A stretch of 64,000 nt of DNA. Source: Georgenia sp. M64 (lineage in GTDB: Bacteria > Actinomycetota > Actinomycetes > Actinomycetales > Actinomycetaceae). Where the stretch lies: NCBI RefSeq assembly GCF_038049925.1, contig NZ_CP145809.1:806001-870000 (forward strand), in the 5' to 3' direction. Of the stretch, positions 1 through 9,198 are shown one piece after another. The notes beneath the pieces were generated by a model. It saw only the letters and a list, made by a program, of their open reading frames with translations, ran no database searches and was not told the DNA's origin. Made by a program: the position numbers and the translations under genes. Position 1 is the first letter of the stretch. The number at the start of each line of letters is the position of its first letter.

Positions 1-27
1 CGTGGCAGGCGCCGCTTTCGTGCGTGG

Positions 28-33
28 CAGGCT
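28..33 (+). promoter_or_regulatory. Candidate -10 of a leaderless promoter (hydrolase gene)
   Basis: CAGGCT ends 6 nt before the ATG at 40. It matches the CANNNT-N6-start variant seen before several genes here. No -35 can be judged this close to the window edge. Confidence 0.3.
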
Positions 34-39
34 GGGACG

Positions 40-753
40 ATGACGACCGTCCTCCTCGTCCACGGCATCCGCACGTCCGCGACGATGTGGCGGCGTCAGG
101 TGGGCGCCCTCGAGGCGGCCGGGGTGCAGGCGCTGGCCCCCGACCTGCCCGGGCACGGCACCCGCCGGGGGGAGGAGTTCACCGTCGCCGGCGCGATGGC
201 GACCCTCACCGCCGCGGCGCAGGTCCCCGGCCCGCTCGTGGTGGCGGGCCTGTCCCTCGGGGGCTACCTCGCGATCCACTGGGCCGCGACGGGGGCGCGG
301 CCCCCGGACGCGGTCGTCGCGGCGTCGTGCAGCACCGTGCCGCGCGGGCCGGGCCTCACGGGGTACCGGGCCCTGGCCCGTCTCGTGGCCCGGCTGCCGG
401 ACCGCGGGGCGGGCCTCGGCGACGCGCTCGCCCGACGGTTCCTGCCGCCGGAGGCCGTGACGGACGTCGGCGCGGGCGGGATGGCCCTGGAGGTCATGGA
501 CGCCGCCCTGGCCGGCGTCGCCGGGCTGGACCCGCTCGCCGAGCTCGCCGCGATCACCGCACCGGTGTGGATCGTCAACGGCCGCCTCGACCACTTCCGG
601 CTCCACGAGCGGCGCTACCTGCGCGCGTGCCGCGACGGCCGGCTCGTGCACGTCCCCGGCGCCACGCACCTGGTCGCCCTCACCGACCCGGTGCCGTTCA
701 CCCGGGTGCTCCTCGAGGCCGCCGCCGTCGCCGACGCCCGGGCCGTGCGCTAG
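40..753 (+). CDS. Alpha/beta hydrolase
   Basis: This 237-residue soluble protein has the alpha/beta-hydrolase plan. An oxyanion-hole HG lies at residues 8-9, the nucleophile elbow GLSLG places the catalytic serine at 72, and the likely acid and histidine are Asp184 (GRLDHF) and His210 (GATHL). No signal peptide is visible, so it is cytoplasmic. The substrate cannot be read from sequence; esterase, lactonase and similar activities are all possible. The gene converges on the ROK kinase gene and their stop codons overlap (TAG at 751-753 against TAG at 752-750 on the other strand). The ATG at 40 is chosen because the protein begins directly at strand beta-1 of the fold. Confidence 0.85.
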   Translation: MTTVLLVHGIRTSATMWRRQVGALEAAGVQALAPDLPGHGTRRGEEFTVAGAMATLTAAAQVPGPLVVAGLSLGGYLAIHWAATGARPPDAVVAASCSTVPRGPGLTGYRALARLVARLPDRGAGLGDALARRFLPPEAVTDVGAGGMALEVMDAALAGVAGLDPLAELAAITAPVWIVNGRLDHFRLHERRYLRACRDGRLVHVPGATHLVALTDPVPFTRVLLEAAAVADARAVR

Positions 754-1541
754 CCCTCGAGGGGCCGGGGGGCGCCGGCCCGCGGGAGCTGCAGCTCCCA
801 CGCGCGCACCCCGCCGACGATGCCGGCGCTGTTGGGCACGACGACGACGTCGTCACCGAGCCGGCCCAGGACGGCGGCGGAGATGCGCCGGGAGTTGCCC
901 CCGCCGACGTAGAGCCGGTCCCACAGGTACATCGGGCGGAGCGCCTCGATGACGTTGCGGACCCGCCGCGACCACATCGCGTCGCCCAGGCGCAGGCGCT
1001 CGTGCTCGCCGATGTAGTCGTCGTAGGTCAGGCCCCACTTGACCGGGCCCTGGCTGAGCTCGACGTGCGGGGCCAGCGCGCCGCCGTCGAAGACGGCGTT
1101 CCCCAGCCCGGTGCCCAGCGTGAGGATCATCTCCAGACCGGCCCCGGCCACGACCCCCGCGCCGTGGACCTCGGCGTCGTTGAGGACGAGCGCCGGCAGC
1201 CCGAGGGCATCCTCCACGGCCGAGCGCATGTCGAAGCCGGACCAGTGGAGGACGAGCTCGGGCAGCACCCGCGTGCGCGGCCCCGCCTTGGTGACGTAGT
1301 GCGGCGTCGCCACCACGACACCGTGGCGCAGCATCCCGGGCATCCCCACGGTCACCCGGTCGGCGGCCGGCAGCTGCTCGGCGAGGGAGGAGATGACCGA
1401 GACCAGGCGCGAGGGCGGCAGCGGGTACGGCGTGCTCGCCCGGACGGGCTGGGCGTGCATGGTCCCCGCGGCGTCCAGCACGGAGGCCTTGATGCCACCG
1501 CCGCCGCAGTCCACCGCCAGGGTGGTCAGAGAGGGCTCCAC
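750..1541 (-). CDS. ROK-family kinase-like protein (polyphosphate glucokinase-related)
   Basis: This 263-residue protein has actin-fold sugar-kinase motifs: a phosphate-1 loop DCGGGGIK near the N-terminus, an LNDAE segment with the likely catalytic Asp, the phosphate-2 loop LGTGLG, and an adenosine-type GGGNS near the C-terminus. It lacks the CxCGxxGC zinc motif of ROK repressors and glucokinases and resembles the polyphosphate/ATP glucokinase branch. The expected reaction is phosphorylation of glucose or a related sugar, but the substrate is unproven. The GTG start at 1541 lies 16 bp inside the 3' end of selB, so it is probably co-transcribed and translationally coupled with selA-selB. A role in selenium metabolism is not established. 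Confidence 0.75.
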   Translation of the reverse strand: MEPSLTTLAVDCGGGGIKASVLDAAGTMHAQPVRASTPYPLPPSRLVSVISSLAEQLPAADRVTVGMPGMLRHGVVVATPHYVTKAGPRTRVLPELVLHWSGFDMRSAVEDALGLPALVLNDAEVHGAGVVAGAGLEMILTLGTGLGNAVFDGGALAPHVELSQGPVKWGLTYDDYIGEHERLRLGDAMWSRRVRNVIEALRPMYLWDRLYVGGGNSRRISAAVLGRLGDDVVVVPNSAGIVGGVRAWELQLPRAGAPRPLEG

Positions 1542-3292
1542 GAGGTGACCGTACCGGAGCGGACCTCGCGCCGGTCGTCGGGCAGCCGCCGGGTGACGCC
1601 GAGCCGGTCCAGGTGCTCGAGCAGGGGGAGCGCGACGCGGCGGGTGGTGCCCAGCGCCGCCCGGGCCTGCGCCGCGGTGAAGGGCTGGGGCAGGGCCGCC
1701 AGCCGGCCCGCAGCGGCGGCCGCCGCGTCGGGGAGCAGGACGAGCCCCGGCGCGGGGCGCAGGAGGAGGCCGGCGCGGGCGGCCGCGGCGAGGGCCCGGT
1801 CGTCGAGGCCGAGCTCTTTCAGCCGGTCGGCGGTGGGGGCCGCGAACGGCTCGGCCCGCAGGTCCTCCCGGACCCGGCCGACAGCCTCCGCGACGGCGGG
1901 GGGCAGGCCCGCGCCGAGGGTGACCCGGCCGGCGCCGAGGACGAGCGGCGGCCCGAGCACGGCGCGGGCCACCTCCGAGGGCAGCCCGAGCCGCTCGGCG
2001 AGTGCCGGCAGCGGCACCCCCGGGTCGAGCGGATGGGCGCGGTCGTGCTCGGCGACCACGGACCTGGCCGCCGCGCCCGCCGCGGCCGCCCGGTCGGCCG
2101 ACAGCAGCCACCCGCCCGCGGTGACGCCCGCCTCGCCGGGCACCCCGATGCGGCGCAGGAGCTCGCGCTCGACCAGGCCGCGACGCCGGACCTCCGCCGC
2201 GGCGTCGGGTCGCCCGGTCGCCGCGGCGAGGGCGTCAGCCCGCCGGCCGGCGTCGCCGCGCCGCACGAGGGCGGGCGGGGCCGGGTCGAGGACCACCACG
2301 CCCCACAGCTCGCGGCTGCCGGGGTCGCGCAGGACCGCCCGGTCGCCGACCCGCAGCGGCAGGGCGCGGTCGAGGGTGAGCCGGGCGAGGCCGGCGCTGA
2401 GGGGGCGGTGGTGGACGGCGAGGTCCGCCGCCCCCACGTGCAGGACGGGACGCTCGGGCGGGCGCTCGCGGGTGCCCGCGGCGGCCGTGAGGCGGACGTC
2501 GACGACCGTGGTGAGGTGGAACGCGCCCGGCGTGAGGAGCACCCCGCCGCGGCCCGGGGCCGGGGCCCCGGCGAGGTTGAGCGCCACGCGGGCGGTGCCG
2601 GAGACGGACTCGACGGCGCGGCCCAGCGACTGCACCGCACGCACGCGCAGGCTCACGTCCCCACCGGTGGTGAGGGTCTGCCCGACCCGGACCGTGCCGG
2701 CCGGCAGGGTGCCGGTGACCACGGTCCCCGCGCCCGCGACCGTGAAGCGACGGTCCACCCACAGCCGCACGTCGGCTCCGGCGTCGGGCACGGGCAGGTC
2801 CGCGAGCACCGCGGCGAGCGCTGCCCGCAGCGCACCCAGACCGGCGCCGGTGCGCGAGCTCACGGCCACGGCGGGTGCGCCCGCGAGGCCGGTGCGTGCC
2901 AGGGCCGCGAGGGCGCGGTCACGGGCCGGGGCCGGGTCGGCCAGGTCCGCGCGGGTGACCGCCACGACGCCGTGGCGCACGCCGAGGGCGTCGAGGGCGG
3001 CGAGGTGCTCGGCCGCCTGGGGCATCCACGGGTCGTCGGCGGCCACCACGAGGAGCACCGCCGGGACGGGACCGACCCCGGCGAGCGTCGTCGTGAGGAA
3101 CCGCTCGTGGCCGGGCACGTCGACGAACGCGACCTCCCCCGCCCCTGGCAGGGTCGTCCACGCGTGACCGAGCTCGATGGTCAGACCGCGGCGCCGCTCC
3201 TCCGCGAGCCGGTCCGGGTCCGTCCCGGTCAGCGCCCGGACGAGCGCGGACTTGCCGTGGTCGACGTGACCCGCGGTGGCGACGACGTGCAT
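1526..3292 (-). CDS. selB: Selenocysteine-specific elongation factor SelB
   Basis: This 588-residue translational GTPase delivers Sec-tRNA(Sec) to UGA codons marked by a SECIS hairpin. The G1 motif GHVDHGKS is at residues 8-15, G3 DVPGHE at 58-63, and a G4-like TRAD at 113-116. EF-Tu-like beta-barrel domains follow, and the C-terminal 250 residues look like the tandem winged helices that bind SECIS RNA in bacterial SelB. Length is normal for the family. The ATG at 3292 overlaps the selA TGA by one base (TGATG), so the two are coupled. Its evident client in this window is the formate dehydrogenase alpha gene with its in-frame UGA. Several very long ORFs on the opposite strand are GC-driven shadows. 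Confidence 0.95.
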   Translation of the reverse strand: MHVVATAGHVDHGKSALVRALTGTDPDRLAEERRRGLTIELGHAWTTLPGAGEVAFVDVPGHERFLTTTLAGVGPVPAVLLVVAADDPWMPQAAEHLAALDALGVRHGVVAVTRADLADPAPARDRALAALARTGLAGAPAVAVSSRTGAGLGALRAALAAVLADLPVPDAGADVRLWVDRRFTVAGAGTVVTGTLPAGTVRVGQTLTTGGDVSLRVRAVQSLGRAVESVSGTARVALNLAGAPAPGRGGVLLTPGAFHLTTVVDVRLTAAAGTRERPPERPVLHVGAADLAVHHRPLSAGLARLTLDRALPLRVGDRAVLRDPGSRELWGVVVLDPAPPALVRRGDAGRRADALAAATGRPDAAAEVRRRGLVERELLRRIGVPGEAGVTAGGWLLSADRAAAAGAAARSVVAEHDRAHPLDPGVPLPALAERLGLPSEVARAVLGPPLVLGAGRVTLGAGLPPAVAEAVGRVREDLRAEPFAAPTADRLKELGLDDRALAAAARAGLLLRPAPGLVLLPDAAAAAAGRLAALPQPFTAAQARAALGTTRRVALPLLEHLDRLGVTRRLPDDRREVRSGTVTSWSPL

Positions 3293-4587
3293 CAGCGGCC
3301 GCCGGCCGCCGCCCGCACCGCCTCGACGAGGGCGGCGTCGTCCTCCGGCGGGACGGCGAGGAGGTCCAGGAGCAGGACGCCGCGCTCGACGTGCCCGACG
3401 ACGGGTCGCGTCCCCGCGCGCAGCGGCCCGGCGAGCGCCGCGGGCAGCGTCACCGCCGCGCTGGCCAGCTCCACCCCGGGCGCACCCCCGCCGCCGACGG
3501 CCGCGACCGAGCGGGCCGCCGTGGCCGCGACGACGCCGGCGAGGGCCGCGGCCACCGCCCGGGCGCGGGCGAGCAGCGCGTCCGCGTCGCCGGCCAGGGC
3601 GAGCGCCACCGGCGGCGGCGGGCCGGTCAGGGTCGCCTCCAGCGCGGCGAGGGTGAGCTTGTCGGCCCGCACCGCCCGGGCGAAGGGGTGCCGGCGCAGG
3701 CGGTGGACGAGGTCGGCCCGGCCCAGGAGCAGGCCGCACTGCGGGCCGCCGAGCAGCTTGTCCCCCGACGCCGTGACCAGGGCGGCGCCCGCGCGCAGGG
3801 CCGTGGCGGCGTCCGGCTCGGCCGGCAGCCGCGGGTGGGGGGACAGCAGACCCGACCCGATGTCGGCCACCACCGGGACGGGCAGGCCCGCGAGGTCGGC
3901 CACGTCGACCGAGGAGGTGAAGCCCGACACGACGAAGTTGGAGGGGTGGACCTTGAGGACGAACGCGGTCCGGTCGTCGACGGCGTCGGCGTAGTCCTGC
4001 GTGCGCACCCGGTTGGTGGTGCCCACCTCGCGGAGCTCCGCCCCGACGGACTCGAGCAGCTCGGGGATGCGGAAGCCGTCGCCGATCTCGACCAGCTCCC
4101 CGCGGGCCACGACCACGGTGCGCCCGGCCGCCAGGGCGAGGGTGACCAGGGCCAGGGCCGCGGCGCCGTTGTTGACGACGTGCACCCCGCCGGCGTCGGG
4201 CACCGCGGCGGCGAGCGCGGCGAGGGCGCCGCGGCCGCGTGGTCCCCGCCGGCCGGTGGCCAGGTCCAGCTCGACGTCGGTGGGCCCGGCCGCGACGGCC
4301 AGCGCCCGGACCGCGGCGGCGGACAGCGGCGCCCGGCCGAGGTTGGTGTGGACCAGGACCCCGGTCGCGTTGATGACCGGCCGCAGCGACGTGGCCGCCG
4401 CGGGCAGGGCGGCAACGGCGGCGTCGACGACGTCACCCGGGGCCAGGTCGCCGCGCCGGCACCGCTGCAGGGCCGCGGCCACCGCCTCCTTGACGGTGGC
4501 GCGGCCGAGCTCCGCCGCGGCGCGGGCCAGGCGCGGGTCGGCGAGCACGGCGTCGGTGCGCGGCACGGCGCGCCGGGGGTCACTCAC
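3292..4587 (-). CDS. selA: L-seryl-tRNA(Sec) selenium transferase SelA
   Basis: SelA is a PLP enzyme that converts Ser-tRNA(Sec) to Sec-tRNA(Sec) using selenophosphate from SelD. The 431-residue protein carries the PLP-lysine motif SGDKLLGGPQ (Lys277) and the conserved NATGVLVHTNLGRAPLS segment near residues 73-90. The start is taken as GTG at 4587: GGAGGT lies about 6 nt upstream, and a start further out would run into the tRNA-Sec gene. It lies 22 bp after tRNA-Sec on the same strand, so tRNA-Sec, selA, selB and the ROK gene probably form one transcription unit. Confidence is very high. Confidence 0.96.
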   Translation of the reverse strand: MSDPRRAVPRTDAVLADPRLARAAAELGRATVKEAVAAALQRCRRGDLAPGDVVDAAVAALPAAATSLRPVINATGVLVHTNLGRAPLSAAAVRALAVAAGPTDVELDLATGRRGPRGRGALAALAAAVPDAGGVHVVNNGAAALALVTLALAAGRTVVVARGELVEIGDGFRIPELLESVGAELREVGTTNRVRTQDYADAVDDRTAFVLKVHPSNFVVSGFTSSVDVADLAGLPVPVVADIGSGLLSPHPRLPAEPDAATALRAGAALVTASGDKLLGGPQCGLLLGRADLVHRLRRHPFARAVRADKLTLAALEATLTGPPPPVALALAGDADALLARARAVAAALAGVVAATAARSVAAVGGGGAPGVELASAAVTLPAALAGPLRAGTRPVVGHVERGVLLLDLLAVPPEDDAALVEAVRAAAGGR

Positions 4588-4608
4588 GCGCGCACCTCCA
4601 TCGTCCGG

Positions 4609-4700
4609 CGGAGGCGGACGGGAATCGAACCCGCCTGACCGGGATCCCCGGTCACTACGGTTTTGAGGACCGCGCCCGTCACCAGACGAGGTACGCCTCC
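4609..4700 (-). tRNA. selC: tRNA-Sec (anticodon UCA)
   Basis: Read on the minus strand, this 92-nt RNA has a GGAGGCG/CGCCTCC acceptor stem, a 6-bp D stem, and a 5-bp anticodon stem with loop CCTCAAA, giving anticodon TCA at 4666-4664. A long variable arm (8-bp stem, 3-nt loop) and a T arm with loop TTCGATT follow. The extended acceptor, long D stem and large variable arm are hallmarks of selenocysteine tRNA. The eighth acceptor pair is a U-C mismatch. CCA is not encoded (GCCG follows). It sits directly upstream of selA. Confidence 0.96.
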
Positions 4701-4707
4701 GCGGCAC

Positions 4708-4713
4708 ACCCTA
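4708..4713 (-). promoter_or_regulatory. Candidate -10 box for tRNA-Sec
   Basis: TAGGGT on the minus strand ends 7 nt before the first base of mature tRNA-Sec, which would place transcription start almost at the tRNA 5' end. No clear -35 is visible. Confidence 0.4.
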
Positions 4714-4729
4714 ACGGGGCCCGGCGCCG

Positions 4730-4788
4730 CCGGCGCCGTGGACACCGGCCCCGGGAGTCCCAGGAGGCCCCGGCGCCGTGGACACCGG
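4730..4788. repeat. 19-nt direct repeat between tRNA-Sec and selD
   Basis: The 19-nt sequence at 4730-4748 recurs exactly at 4770-4788, with starts 40 nt apart. It lies in the divergent promoter region between tRNA-Sec and selD. It may be a regulator site or a simple duplication; the sequence alone cannot decide. Confidence 0.6.
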
Positions 4789-4801
4789 GCCCCGGTGTCC
4801 C

Positions 4802-4807
4802 TAGAGT
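4802..4807 (+). promoter_or_regulatory. -10 of a probable leaderless selD promoter
   Basis: TAGAGT is followed by 7 nt and the selD GTG at 4815. The spacing puts the transcript start at or within a base or two of the start codon, and no Shine-Dalgarno sequence is present. Confidence 0.5.
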
Positions 4808-4814
4808 CCGACAG

Positions 4815-5837
4815 GTGAGCGCCGGAGCCCCGCTGCGTCTGACGCAGCACGCCGCCGGGGGCGGGTGCGCGTGCAAGGTGCCCCCGGGAGAGCTCGAGGC
4901 CCTCCTCGGCGGGCTCGTCACCGGTGGGGGCCGCCGCGGCACCGCCGGCCCGGAGGGCGGGCTGACCGAGCTCATGGTGGGACCGGAGCACGGTGACGAC
5001 GCCGCCGTGGTCCGCATCGAGGGCGGACGGGCGATCATCGCCACCGCCGACTTCTTCACCCCCGTCGTCGACGACCCGTACGACTGGGGCCGTATCGCCG
5101 CGACGAACGCGCTCTCGGACGTCTACGCCATGGGCGGGACGCCCCTGGTGGCGGTGAACCTGCTCTCCTGGCCGCGCGGCAGGATCCCCCTCGAGGTCGC
5201 CGCCGAGGTCCTGCGGGGCGGCTCCGACGTGTGCGCCGCCGCCGGCACCTTCCTCGGCGGCGGGCACAGCATCGACGACCCCGAGCCCAAGTACGGCCAG
5301 GCCGTCACCGGCATGGCCGACGCCGACCACCTCCTGCGCAACGACGCCGGGCTCGCCGGCACGCCGCTGACCCTCACCAAGCCGCTCGGCCTGGGGGTGC
5401 TCAACAACCGCCACAAGGCGACGGGGGAGCGGTTCGACGAGGCGGTGTCGGTCATGACCACCCTCAACCGCGACGCCGCCCGCGCCGCGCTGGCCGGGGG
5501 CGCCCGGTGCGCGACCGACGTCACCGGGTTCGGCCTGCTCGGTCACCTCCTCAAGCTCGTGCGCGCCAGCGGGGTCTCCGCCGTCGTCGACGCCTCCGCC
5601 GTGCCCTACCTCGACGGCGCGCGGCGCTCCCTGGCCGAGGGGTTCGTCCCGGGCGGCTCCCGGCGCAACCTCACCTGGGTGCGTCCGTACCTGACGTCGG
5701 GCGTCGACGACGACGAGCTGCTCCTCCTCGCCGACGCGCAGACCTCCGGGGGCCTCCTCGTGGCCGGGGAGGTCCCGGGCCACCCGGTCGTGGGCGAGCT
5801 CGTGGCGGCGGGCGAGCACGCCATCACGGTGCGCTGA
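4815..5837 (+). CDS. selD: Selenide, water dikinase SelD
   Basis: SelD makes selenophosphate from selenide and ATP, the selenium donor used by SelA. The 340-residue protein has the N-terminal active-site motif GCACK (Cys18, Cys20, Lys21), equivalent to GCGCK of E. coli SelD, so this SelD uses cysteine and is not itself a selenoprotein. ATP-binding AIRS-type segments follow (GDDAAVV near 60, DVYAMGG near 100, ATDVTGFGLLGH near 240). It is divergent from tRNA-Sec-selA-selB and 55 bp upstream of formate dehydrogenase. GTG at 4815 is the start supported by the -10 spacing and family length. Confidence 0.96.
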   Translation: MSAGAPLRLTQHAAGGGCACKVPPGELEALLGGLVTGGGRRGTAGPEGGLTELMVGPEHGDDAAVVRIEGGRAIIATADFFTPVVDDPYDWGRIAATNALSDVYAMGGTPLVAVNLLSWPRGRIPLEVAAEVLRGGSDVCAAAGTFLGGGHSIDDPEPKYGQAVTGMADADHLLRNDAGLAGTPLTLTKPLGLGVLNNRHKATGERFDEAVSVMTTLNRDAARAALAGGARCATDVTGFGLLGHLLKLVRASGVSAVVDASAVPYLDGARRSLAEGFVPGGSRRNLTWVRPYLTSGVDDDELLLLADAQTSGGLLVAGEVPGHPVVGELVAAGEHAITVR

Positions 5838-5864
5838 GAGGGCGCGCGGCGGCGAGCGCTTCGC

Positions 5865-5870
5865 TACGGT
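5865..5870 (+). promoter_or_regulatory. Candidate -10 box for the formate dehydrogenase operon
   Basis: TACGGT lies between selD and fdhA. A short leader carrying AGGAGG precedes the ATG at 5893. No convincing -35 is present, and read-through from selD is also possible. Confidence 0.35.
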
Positions 5871-5892
5871 GAGGGCAGGAGGAGGCGGGCCG

Positions 5893-8800
5893 ATGGAGAC
5901 CAGCAAGGTGTTCCTGTCCTGGCCGGTGCTGCGCCAGCTGACCGGCACCGACCCGCTCGGCCGCGGCCCGGCCGTCCGGTCCGCCCGGACGGAGCGCCTC
6001 ACCGCCCGCACCGAGACCGCCGACCGCGTCGCCCGCAGCGTGTGCCCCTACTGCGCGGTGGGGTGCGGGCAGCGGGTCTACGTCAAGGACGACAAGGTCG
6101 TGCAGATCGAGGGCGACCCCGACAGCCCCATCTCCCGCGGCCGGCTGTGCCCCAAGGGCTCGGCCAGCAAGAACCTCGTCACCTCGCCGCTGCGGCTGAC
6201 CAAGGTCCGCTACCGCCGTCCCTACGGCACGCAGTGGGAGGACCTCGACCTCGACGTCGCGATGGGCATGATCGCCGACCGGGTGGTCGACGCGCGACGC
6301 CGGACGTGGCAGGACCGCGACGAGGAGGGCCGGTACGTCCGCCGGACCCTCGGGATCGCGAGCCTGGGCGGGGCGACCCTGGACAACGAGGAGAACTACC
6401 TCATCAAGAAGCTGTTCACCGCGCTCGGCGCCCTGCAGATCGAGAACCAGGCCCGTATTTGACACTCCGCGACGGTCCCCGGTCTGGGGACCAGCTTCGG
6501 TCGCGGCGGCGCCACCGGCTTCCAGCAGGACCTGGTCAACGCGGACTGCATCGTCATCCAGGGCTCGAACATGGCCGAGGCCCACCCGGTGGGCTTCCAG
6601 TGGGTCGTCGAGGCGAAGGCCCGCGGCGCGCGCGTCATCCACATCGACCCCCGGTTCACGCGCACGAGCGCGCTCGCCGACACCTACGTGCCCATCCGGG
6701 TGGGCTCGGACATCGTCTTCCTCGGCGCCGTCGTCAACCACGTGCTGAGCAACGGGCTGGACTTCCGCGAGTACGTCCTGGCCTACACCAACGCCGCGAC
6801 GATCGTCTCCGAGGACTACCTCGACACCGAGGACCTCGACGGGCTGTTCTCCGGGTTCGACCCGGAGACCCGCACCTACGACTCCGCGAGCTGGCAGTAC
6901 GCCGGCAGCGAGGGGGCCGGCGAGGAGGAGGGCGAGGAGGCCCGTGACCGGGCCACCGCCCGTGCCATGGAGCACGAGACCCACGGGATGCAGGTCCCCG
7001 CCGAGGTCCGGCGAGACGAGACCCTCCAGCACCCGCGCACCGTCTACCAGATCCTGCGGCGGCACTTCGCCCGGTACACCTCCGAGGTCGTCGAGGAGGT
7101 CTGCGGCATCTCCCGCGAGCAGTTCCTCGACGTCGCGAACGCGTGGGCGGCGAGCTCGGGCCGCGAGCGCACCACCGCGCTGGTCTACAGCGTCGGGTGG
7201 ACCCAGCACAGCGTGGGCGCGCAGTACATCCGCACCGGCGCCATCCTCCAGCTGCTGCTGGGGAACATGGGCCGGCCCGGCGGCGGCATCCTCGCGCTGC
7301 GCGGGCACGCCTCCATCCAGGGCTCGACCGACATCCCCACCCTGTTCAACCTCCTCCCGGGATACCTGCCGATGCCGCGCGCGCAGGACCACCCCGACCT
7401 GGAGTCCTGGGTGGGCGGGATGCGGCCCGCCACCGCCAAGGGCTTCTGGAGCATGTCCCGCGCCTACTCGATCAGTCTCCTCAAGGCGTACTGGGGCGCG
7501 GCCGCCACCGCGGAGAACGACTTCGCCTACGACTACCTGCCGCGCCTGACGGGCGACCACGGGACCTACCGCACCGTCCTGGACATGATCGACGGCAAGG
7601 TCAAGGGCTACTTCCTGCTCGGGCAGAACCCCGCCGTCGGCTCCGCGCACGGCAAGGCCCAGCGCCTGGGCATGGCCAACCTCGACTGGCTCGTGGTGCG
7701 TGACCTCTACGAGATCGAGAGCGCGACGTTCTGGCGCGACTCCCCGGAGGTCGAGACGGGGGAGATCGTCCCCGAGCAGTGCCGCACCGAGGTCTTCCTC
7801 ATGCCCGCCGCCTCCCACGTGGAGAAGGAGGGCACCTTCACCCAGACCCAGCGCCTGCTGCAGTGGCGGGAGAAGGCGGTCGACCCGGAGGGGGACCGGC
7901 GCTCCGAGCTGTGGTTCTTCTACCACCTCGGCCGACTCGTCCGCGAGCGGCTGGCGGGCTCCACCGCGGACCGCGACCGACCCGTGCTCGACCTGGCCTG
8001 GGACTACCCCACCGACGGCGATGAGCCGTCCGCCGAGGCGGTGCTCCGGGAGATGAACGGGTACGAGGTCGCCACCGGCCGGCCCCTGTCGACGTTCACC
8101 GAGCTGCGCGACGACGGCACGACCGTGGGCGGGTGCTGGATCTACACCGGCGTCCTCGCCGACGGCGTCAACCAGGCCGCCCGCCGTCGGCCCGGCTCCG
8201 AGCAGTCCTGGGTGGCGCCGGAGTGGGGCTGGGCCTGGCCCGCGAACCGCCGGATCCTGTACAACCGCGCCTCCGCCGACCCGCAGGGCCGGCCGTGGAG
8301 CGAGCGCAAGGCGTACGTGTGGTGGGACGACGACGCCGGGAGGTGGACCGGGCACGACGTGCCCGACTTCGAGGCGACCAAGCCCCCCGGCTACCGCCCG
8401 CCGCCGGGCGCCACCGGTGTCGAGGCCATCGCCGGGGACGACGCGTTCATCATGCAGGGCGACGGCAAGGGCGCCCTCTTCGTCCCGTCCGGACTCGTCG
8501 ACGGCCCCCTGCCCACGCACTACGAGCCGGTGGAGTCCGTCGTCCGCAACGCGCTGTACGGCCAGCAGTCCAACCCCACGCGGGTGCAGTACCGGCGCCC
8601 GGACAACCCGATGAACCCGCCGGACGACGACGTCTTCCCGTACGTGTTCACCACGAGCCGGCTCACCGAGCACCACACCGCCGGGGGGATGAGCCGGTTC
8701 CTGGAGTACCTCTCCGAGCTCCAGCCCGAGATGTTCGTCGAGGTCTCGCCCCAGCTGGCCGCCGAGCGGGGCCTGACGCACCTGGGGTGGTGCCACGTGG

Positions 8801-9198
8801 TCACCGCCCGAGCCGCCGTGGAGGGCAGGGTGCTCGTCACCGAGCGGCTGCGCCCGCTGCGCATCGAGGGCAGGACCGTGCACCAGGTCTGGCTGCCCTA
8901 CCACTGGGGCAGCGGGGGCCTGGTGACGGGGGACGCCGCGAACGACCTCTTCGGCATCACCCTGGACCCCAACGTGCTCATCCAGGAGACCAAGGCCGGC
9001 ACGTGCGACGTCCGGGCAGGCCGGCGCCCCCGCGGGCGCGCCCTCCTCGAGCTCGTGGACGACTACCGCCGACGCGCCCGCACCGACGTCGACCGGCCGA
9101 TCGTCACCGCGTCGCCGGCCGCGGTGACGCGGTCCCACGAGGTGGGCGGGACCGGCGCGCCGCACGACGACACCGACGGAGGCGACGATGGCCGGTAG
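5893..9198 (+). CDS. fdhA: Formate dehydrogenase alpha subunit, selenocysteine-containing
   Basis: This is the molybdopterin catalytic subunit that oxidises formate to CO2. It is read as one 1101-residue chain with selenocysteine at residue 190, encoded by the in-frame TGA at 6460-6462. The context NQARI-U-HSATV matches the active site of Sec-type formate dehydrogenases. A [4Fe-4S] motif (Cys51, 54, 58 and 86) precedes it, and molybdopterin-binding segments such as QGSNMAEAHP follow. Reading frame and homology continue unbroken past the TGA, so it is not a pseudogene. The ATG at 5893 has AGGAGG upstream. No twin-arginine signal is visible, so the enzyme probably works on the cytoplasmic side. 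It overlaps the beta gene by 11 bp. Automatic gene callers will split it in two. Confidence 0.96.
6460..6492 (+). promoter_or_regulatory. Bacterial SECIS element (UGA codon plus hairpin)
   Basis: The TGA at 6460-6462 is followed after 11 nt by a perfect 7-bp hairpin: GGTCCCC at 6474-6480, loop GGTCT, GGGGACC at 6486-6492. From memory, the apical GGUCU matches the SelB-contact loop of the E. coli fdhF SECIS, and the distance from UGA is as expected for a bacterial SECIS. It lies inside the coding sequence and would recruit SelB. Confidence 0.9.

Noticed and set aside
24-3167. Very long open frame opposite selB and the ROK gene
   Set aside because: It is Arg/Gly/Pro-rich with no recognisable domain and lies antisense to well-supported genes; long shadow frames are expected at this GC content.
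4815-5837. SelD as a selenoprotein
   Set aside because: The active-site motif uses Cys codons and no in-frame TGA is present.
5893-6462. fdhA read as a disrupted pseudogene
   Set aside because: The TGA falls exactly at the known Sec position, a SECIS hairpin follows, and tRNA-Sec, selA, selB and selD are adjacent.
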